Shown here: positions 59,770 to 64,000 of the stretch, in pieces
How positions within the stretch are numbered: the stretch's first letter is position 1
Layout of the letters: each line of letters starts with the position of its first letter
NCBI GenBank assembly: GCA_963779805.1
Contig: CAVZZN010000003.1
Location: 186,001-250,000, forward strand
Origin: CAIWHR01 sp963779805
Lineage (GTDB): Bacteria > Pseudomonadota > Gammaproteobacteria > Burkholderiales > Casimicrobiaceae
Direction: 5' to 3'
Length of the DNA stretch: 64,000 nucleotides
Translations under genes and position numbers: made by a program
Notes under the pieces: model-generated
Told to the model about the DNA's origin: nothing
The model's input: the letters and a program-made list of their open reading frames with translations, nothing else
Databases searched by the model: none

Positions 59770-61018
59770 ATGCACACGGGCGCTGACGTGCGGGACGACG
59801 CGTTCTCCTGGCCGTTCTTCGACGCCGGCCATCGGGCCGAAGCGCAAGCGCTCGAGCGCTGGGCGGCCGACGCGCTGCCGGCGCTCGTCTCCGAGCGCGA
59901 CGAGGATCCGCAAGCGGTCGACGCGTGCGTCGCACGTCTCGTGCGGGCCCTCGGCGCGGCGGGCATGCTGCGGGCGTGCGTGCCCGAGGCATATGGCGGC
60001 CTGCGCCCGAAGCTCGAAGTACGCAGCCTCTGCATCGCCCGCGAGACGCTCGCCCGCGCCTCGGGTCTCGCGGATTTCGCGCTCGCCATGCAGGGCCTCG
60101 GCAGCGCCCCCATCTCGCTCTTCGGCACCGAGGAGCAGAAGCGCACGATCCTGCCGGCGATCGCGAGCGGCGAGCGCATCGGCGCGTTCGCGTTGTCGGA
60201 ACCCGACGCGGGATCCGATGCCGCCGCCATCGCCACCACCGCCACCCGCGACGGCGACGGCTGGCGCCTCGACGGCGTGAAGACGTGGATCTCGAACGCC
60301 GGTATCGCCACGCAGTACGTCGTGTTCGCGCGCACCGGCGAAGCGCCGGGCACCAAGGGCGTCTCGGCGTTCATCGTCGAAGCCGACCTGCCCGGGATCG
60401 CGGTCGAGCCGATCAGGGTGATCGCGCCGCATCCGCTCGGGACGGTCCGGTTCTCGAACTGTCCCGTGCCCGCAGACGCGATGCTCGGCGCGCCGGGCCA
60501 GGGCTTTCGCATCGCGATGGGCACGCTCGACGTCTTCCGCTCGACGGTGGGCGCGGCGGCGCTCGGATTCGCGCGCCGCGCGCTGGACGAGGCCACGCGT
60601 CGCGCGCGCGAACGGACGATGTTCGGGCGCACGCTCGCCGACATGCAGCTCACGCAGGCGAAGCTCGGCGACATGGCGCTCGGCATCGACGCCGCCGCGC
60701 TCCTCGTCGCCCGCGCGGGATGGACCCGCGACGTCGCCGACCGCGCGGATCACGCGCGAAGCGTCGATGGCGAAGCTCTTCGCTACGGAAACCGCGCAGC
60801 AGGTCATCGATGCAGCCGTGCAGGTCTTCGGCGGCCTCGGCGTCGTGCACGGGATCGCGGTCGAGCGCCTGTATCGCGAGATCCGCGCATTGCGCATCTA
60901 CGAGGGCGCCACCGAGGTGCTGAAGCTCGTGATCGGCGGCAGCGTCCTCGCCGCCGCAGAGGCCGCGCAAGCGCAAGCCGCATCGGGCAACGCCGATCCC
61001 GGCCGTCCGGGCAGTTGA
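59770..61018 (+). CDS. Acyl-CoA dehydrogenase (one frameshift)
   Basis: About 415 residues from ATG 59770. FAD and substrate features: LGAAGMLRACVPEAYGGL, IGAFALSEPDAGSDAAAIATTA, DGVKTWISNAGIATQYVVFART, and C-terminal GGLGVVHGIAVERLYREIRALRIYEGATEVLKLVIG (catalytic Glu region EGATEV). The frame breaks near 60765 (after DRADHAR). It introduces a double bond into an acyl-CoA, passing electrons to ETF. Last gene of the aromatic operon. Confidence 0.88.
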
Positions 61019-61074
61019 CGCGCCGACCGGCTGCCGCGCGACCCATGCCTCGCCCGACCAGCCCGGCCGGCCGC

Positions 61075-61123
61075 TTGACCCGCATCAAGGCTGCCTGCCG
61101 TTAAATCGGTACTCTGATACCGA
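61075..61123 (+). promoter_or_regulatory. FNR/Dnr-type box and downstream dyad before a hemerythrin gene
   Basis: TTGAC-CCGC-ATCAA (61075-61088) has one mismatch to the FNR/Dnr consensus. About 18 bp further, TCGGTA-CTCTGA-TACCGA (61106-61123) is a perfect 6/6 dyad with a 6-bp spacer. If the box is at -41.5 the start is near 61123, so the dyad would cover the -10/start and could be a repressor site. The hemerythrin start is 61147. Confidence 0.6.
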
Positions 61124-61146
61124 ATTACGCTTCGGAGCCGCCGCCC

Positions 61147-61629
61147 ATGACCGGACAGGTGAGTCACCTCCTCGACGAGGAGCACGATGCAACGCTCGAT
61201 CTGCTGAACGGCCTCGAGCAGGCATTGCCGCGCGCCGCGCGCATGGCGGACGCTGTCGATCCCGACTTCGCGCGCCTCGTCGGCAAGCTGCACGAGCACC
61301 TCGTGCACCATGTGCCGAAGCACTTCGGCTTCGAGGAGGAGGCGCTCTTTCCGCGCCTCGCCGAGGTCGGCGAAGGCGACCTGTGCGAGCTTCTAACCGA
61401 GGAGCACGTCGCCATCAATGCCGTTATCGCCGACATCGTGCCGCTCGCCGCCGCGCTCGACTCGCTCGACGCCGCGGGGCACGCCGCGCTTCGTCGCGGC
61501 ATCGCCGAGCTGATCGAGCGCCTGCGCGGGCACATCGACAAGGAAACGATGGCCCTGCTGCCCGCGTGCAGCGACTACATCGTCGACCCCGCGGACCAGG
61601 AGCTCGCGCTCGAGTACGCCTCCGCCTGA
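61147..61629 (+). CDS. Hemerythrin HHE-domain protein
   Basis: A 160-residue protein from ATG 61147. Ligands in order: LLDEEHDATLDLLN, LHEHLVHHVPKHFGFEEEALFPRL, LLTEEHVAINAVI and LRGHIDKETMALLPA. It fits the HHE_cation family. The FNR/Dnr box and dyad upstream, plus the DUF59 Fe-S factor two genes downstream, support an NO-protective or Fe-S-repair role, which is inference. Confidence 0.92.
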   Translation: MTGQVSHLLDEEHDATLDLLNGLEQALPRAARMADAVDPDFARLVGKLHEHLVHHVPKHFGFEEEALFPRLAEVGEGDLCELLTEEHVAINAVIADIVPLAAALDSLDAAGHAALRRGIAELIERLRGHIDKETMALLPACSDYIVDPADQELALEYASA

Positions 61630-61665
61630 ACGCCCGCCGACCCACGAAAACCACAGGAGCCTTCC

Positions 61666-62682
61666 GTGAGCACCGCCAGCCTATCGCACGCTTCGGTACG
61701 CGCACTGACGCGCGACGACCTGCACGCCGTCGTCGCGATCGACAGCGCGATCCAGGGCCGCTCGCGCGCACCGTACGTCGAGCGCCGCCTCGCAGCGGCC
61801 ATCCGCGAGCCCGCGTTGCACGCGCAGCTCGCGAGCGTCGACGAGCGCGGCGTGAACGGCTACATCCTCGCGCGCGTGCTCGAGGGCGAGTTCGGCCACG
61901 AGCGCCCGGCGTTGCGCCTGGAGGTGATCGGCGTGCGTCCGTCCGACCAGGGGCACGGCGTGGGCACGCGCCTGCTGGACGCGCTCATGGCGTGGGCCCG
62001 CCGCCACGGCATCGAGGACCTGCACACCCAGGCGGCGTGGAACGACCATGGAATGATGCGCTGGCTCGACCATACGCAGTTCGCGCTCGCCCCCAACCAC
62101 ATCGTCGACTGCCCGGTGGAGGCCGTGCTGGATGCGCCCGCGCTCGAGCGGGACCTGGAGGCGCTCCATCCCTCCGGCGAGGTCGACTACGGCGCGGCCC
62201 ACGACAATCACTTCGAGCGCCTCGCGCGCGACCTTGGCGACGTGCGCACGATGGGCAGCGACGATCTCGAGGAGATCGCGCGCATCGACCGGCACGTGAC
62301 CGGGCGCGACCGACGCGAGTACATCCGGCACAAGCTCGCCGAGGCGATCGAGGATTCCGCAGTGCGCGTTTCGCTGACGGCCAGTCTCGACGGCAGCGTC
62401 GTGGGGTTTCTGATGGCGCGTGCGGACTACGGCGACTTCGGGCGGCCGGAACCGACCGCCGTCCTCGATACCATCGGCGTGGATCCCGGCTACACGCATC
62501 GCGGCGTCGCGCACGCGCTGCTCTCGCAGCTGTGCGCCAACCTTTCGGCGCTGCAGATCGAGCGCGTCGAGACGGCGGTCGCCCCGCGCGACCTCGCGCT
62601 GCTCGGCTTCCTCTATGATGTCGGCTTCCGCCCGTCGCAACGGGTGCCCTTCGTCCGCCGCGTGGCGGCCGCGACCCCATGA
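61666..62682 (+). CDS. Double-GNAT acetyltransferase
   Basis: A 338-residue protein from GTG 61666 made of two GNAT domains in tandem. Domain 1: SVRALTRDDLHAVVAID, with VIGVRPSDQGHGVGTRLLDALMA (acetyl-CoA loop); domain 2 (from about residue 190): RTMGSDDLEEIARID with TIGVDPGYTHRGVAHALLSQLCA. Acceptors are unknown. Both domains start with an R/D-D-L motif. The gene follows the hemerythrin by 36 nt and its stop overlaps the DUF59 gene. Confidence 0.88.
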   Translation: MSTASLSHASVRALTRDDLHAVVAIDSAIQGRSRAPYVERRLAAAIREPALHAQLASVDERGVNGYILARVLEGEFGHERPALRLEVIGVRPSDQGHGVGTRLLDALMAWARRHGIEDLHTQAAWNDHGMMRWLDHTQFALAPNHIVDCPVEAVLDAPALERDLEALHPSGEVDYGAAHDNHFERLARDLGDVRTMGSDDLEEIARIDRHVTGRDRREYIRHKLAEAIEDSAVRVSLTASLDGSVVGFLMARADYGDFGRPEPTAVLDTIGVDPGYTHRGVAHALLSQLCANLSALQIERVETAVAPRDLALLGFLYDVGFRPSQRVPFVRRVAAATP

Positions 62683-62999
62683 CGTCCCCGAGCGACCCGA
62701 TTCCCGACGAAAGCGCCATTCACGAAGTCCTGAAGGAGGTCGACGACCCCGAGGCGGGGATGAACATCGTCGACCTCGGGCTGGTGTACGCCGTCGAGGT
62801 GGCGCCGGGCGCGGTCGCCATCGACATGACGATGACGACGGCCGCGTGCCCGATGACCGACATGATCGCCGAGCAGGTGCGCGAGCGCGTGGCGTCGGTG
62901 ACGCCCTCGGGAACGGCCGTGGACGTGCGCCTCGTCTGGGACCCGCCGTGGACGCCGGAGCGCATGTCCGAAACGGCGCGCCGGCACTTCGGCTGGTAG
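62679..62999 (+). CDS. DUF59/MIP18 Fe-S cluster assembly factor (SufT/PaaD-like)
   Basis: A 106-residue protein from ATG 62679, overlapping the upstream stop by 4 nt. HEVLKEVDDPEAGMNIVDLGLVYAVEVAPG is the family core, followed by MTMTTAACPMTDMIAEQV, which holds the conserved Cys. Members help insert Fe-S clusters; adjacency to hemerythrin suggests Fe-S repair. A short GC hairpin (CGCGGGAC/GTCCCGCG at about 63008-63028) follows the stop. Confidence 0.9.
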   Translation: MTSPSDPIPDESAIHEVLKEVDDPEAGMNIVDLGLVYAVEVAPGAVAIDMTMTTAACPMTDMIAEQVRERVASVTPSGTAVDVRLVWDPPWTPERMSETARRHFGW

Positions 63000-63055
63000 A
63001 TCCGCACGCGGGACATCGCGTCCCGCGCGTCGGCCTTCGTTCGCGAGTCCTGCCC

Positions 63056-64000
63056 GTGGCTGCAGCGCTGACCGGCAACGTCCCGCCGCGCTGGCGCACG
63101 CCGATGCTGCTGCTCGGCTTCGTCGCGCTCGTGTCCGGCATCGGCGCCGGGCTCGCACGCTTCGGCTGGACCGTGCCCGACACGATGGCCGCGCGCGCGG
63201 GCTTGCACGGCGCGCTGATGCTGTGCGGATTCTTCGGCGCCGTGGTCGCGCTGGAGCGCGCGGTCGCCGTCGGGCAGGCGTGGGCCTACGCGGCGCCGCT
63301 GCTCGCGGGCACCGGCGGACTCGCGATGCTCGCCGGCTTCGTCGCGACGGCAGCGTGGCTGACGGCCGGCGCCGGCGCCGTGCTCGTCGCCGCATCGGTG
63401 CTGATCGCGCATCGCCAGCCCGCGATCTTCACCGTCCTGCTCGCGATCGCCGCCGGATGCTGGTTCGTCGGCAGCGCGTGGTGGCTCGCGGGCGGTGCGC
63501 TCTACGCGGTCGCGCCGTGGTGGCTCGGTTTCCTGGTGCTCACGATCGCCGCCGAACGCCTCGAGCTGTCGCGGTTCATGCCGCCTTCGCGGATGGCGAC
63601 GCGCGTGTTCGTGGCGATCATCGGCGTCATGCTCGCCGGCCTCGCACTCGGCATGGACCGCACGGGCCGCGTGCTCTCGGGTGTTGCGATGCTCGCGCTC
63701 GCCGCCTGGCTCGTGCGCCAGGACCTCGCGCGCAAGACGATCCGCGCGCGCGGCCTCACCCGCTACATCGCCGCGTGCCTGCTCGCAGGCTACGCGTGGC
63801 TCGCGGTGAGCGGGGTGCTGGTTGCGGTGTGGGACGGCTGGACGCCGGGCTCACCGGTGCGCGATGCAGCGCTGCACGCGCTGGCGCTGGGCTTCGTGTT
63901 CTCGATGGTGTTCGGGCACGCGGCGATCATCGTGCCCGCGGTGCTGCGGGTGAACATCCCGTATCACCCGCTCTTCTACGCGCCGCTCATCGTGCTCCAC
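63056..64000 (+). CDS. Polytopic membrane protein, partial (NnrS-like surroundings, not assigned)
   Basis: An open frame from GTG 63056 to the right edge without a stop (315 codons seen). Nine or so hydrophobic helices, starting PMLLLGFVALVSGIGAGLARFG. Recurrent His near helix ends (LHGALMLCGFFGA, LHALALGFVFSMVFGHAAIIV, IPYHPLFY) suggest haem or metal binding as in NnrS-type proteins, but the sequence is not a clear NnrS. It lies 56 nt after the DUF59 gene. C-terminus missing. Confidence 0.7.
   Translation, partial: MAAALTGNVPPRWRTPMLLLGFVALVSGIGAGLARFGWTVPDTMAARAGLHGALMLCGFFGAVVALERAVAVGQAWAYAAPLLAGTGGLAMLAGFVATAAWLTAGAGAVLVAASVLIAHRQPAIFTVLLAIAAGCWFVGSAWWLAGGALYAVAPWWLGFLVLTIAAERLELSRFMPPSRMATRVFVAIIGVMLAGLALGMDRTGRVLSGVAMLALAAWLVRQDLARKTIRARGLTRYIAACLLAGYAWLAVSGVLVAVWDGWTPGSPVRDAALHALALGFVFSMVFGHAAIIVPAVLRVNIPYHPLFYAPLIVLH

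Noticed and set aside
63056..64000. Calling the last gene NnrS
   Set aside because: The multi-helix, His-containing pattern and neighbourhood fit, but the sequence lacks a convincing NnrS signature and its end is cut off.

Overview
This is a high-GC (about 68-70 % by eye) chromosomal segment of a betaproteobacterium. The order tsaD / rpsU-yqeY-dnaG-rpoD is the betaproteobacterial form of the macromolecular-synthesis region. Anaerobic aromatic-degradation genes resembling those of Thauera and Azoarcus point to a facultatively denitrifying aromatic degrader. I cannot name the species.

Layout. 0-7 kb: a hydantoinase-type gene (minus, cut by the left edge), a TPR/O-GlcNAc-transferase-like glycosyltransferase and a dctPQM TRAP transporter. 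7-20 kb: housekeeping genes (MGMT, xerD, ybaK, folB, plsY, tsaD, rpsU, yqeY, dnaG, rpoD), a universal stress protein and a Pat-type acyl-CoA synthetase/acetyltransferase. 20-23.4 kb: a lower-GC pair (fatty-acid-desaturase-like enzyme plus methyltransferase) beside tRNA-Ile2(CAU). The 3' 44 bp of this tRNA is repeated 479 bp downstream, which is the scar of an integrated element. 23.4-29 kb: small envelope and stress proteins (GlsB/YeaQ, BON lipoprotein, two entericidin-like peptides), two hemerythrins, a truncated topoisomerase IB and an isochorismatase-family hydrolase. 29-34 kb: glycosyltransferases, a polysaccharide deacetylase-like protein, and a sigma-54 response regulator divergent from a Ser/Thr-rich lipoprotein that has a textbook -24/-12 promoter. 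34-37.5 kb: two-component NHEJ (Ku plus a stand-alone LigD polymerase domain) and a potassium channel. 37.5-46 kb: an RND efflux pump with a class II Crp/Fnr promoter, a Crp/Fnr regulator, SirB2, hemerythrin, an SDR, an Rrf2 regulator and a GNAT. 46-61 kb: a 15-kb co-directional operon. It encodes phenylacetyl-CoA:acceptor oxidoreductase (padBCD), phenylacetate-CoA ligase, 4-hydroxybenzoyl-CoA reductase (hcrCAB), an aryl-CoA ligase and a beta-oxidation-like set (two enoyl-CoA hydratases, an SDR, an acyl-CoA dehydrogenase). 61-64 kb: another hemerythrin with an FNR-type box, a double GNAT, a DUF59 Fe-S assembly factor and a membrane protein cut by the right edge.

How it fits together. The pad and hcr enzymes would channel phenylacetate and 4-hydroxybenzoate towards benzoyl-CoA, but neither phenylglyoxylate oxidoreductase nor benzoyl-CoA reductase is in this window. 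Three FNR/Dnr/CRP-like boxes (upstream of the efflux operon, the pad operon and a hemerythrin) suggest an oxygen- or nitric-oxide-responsive programme, supported by four hemerythrin-type proteins and the local regulators.

Sequence quality. About twenty genes, including essential dnaG, are broken by one or two single-base frameshifts, nearly all looking like +1 insertions. These are most simply consensus errors, so I annotate the affected genes as whole CDS and give the approximate shift position.
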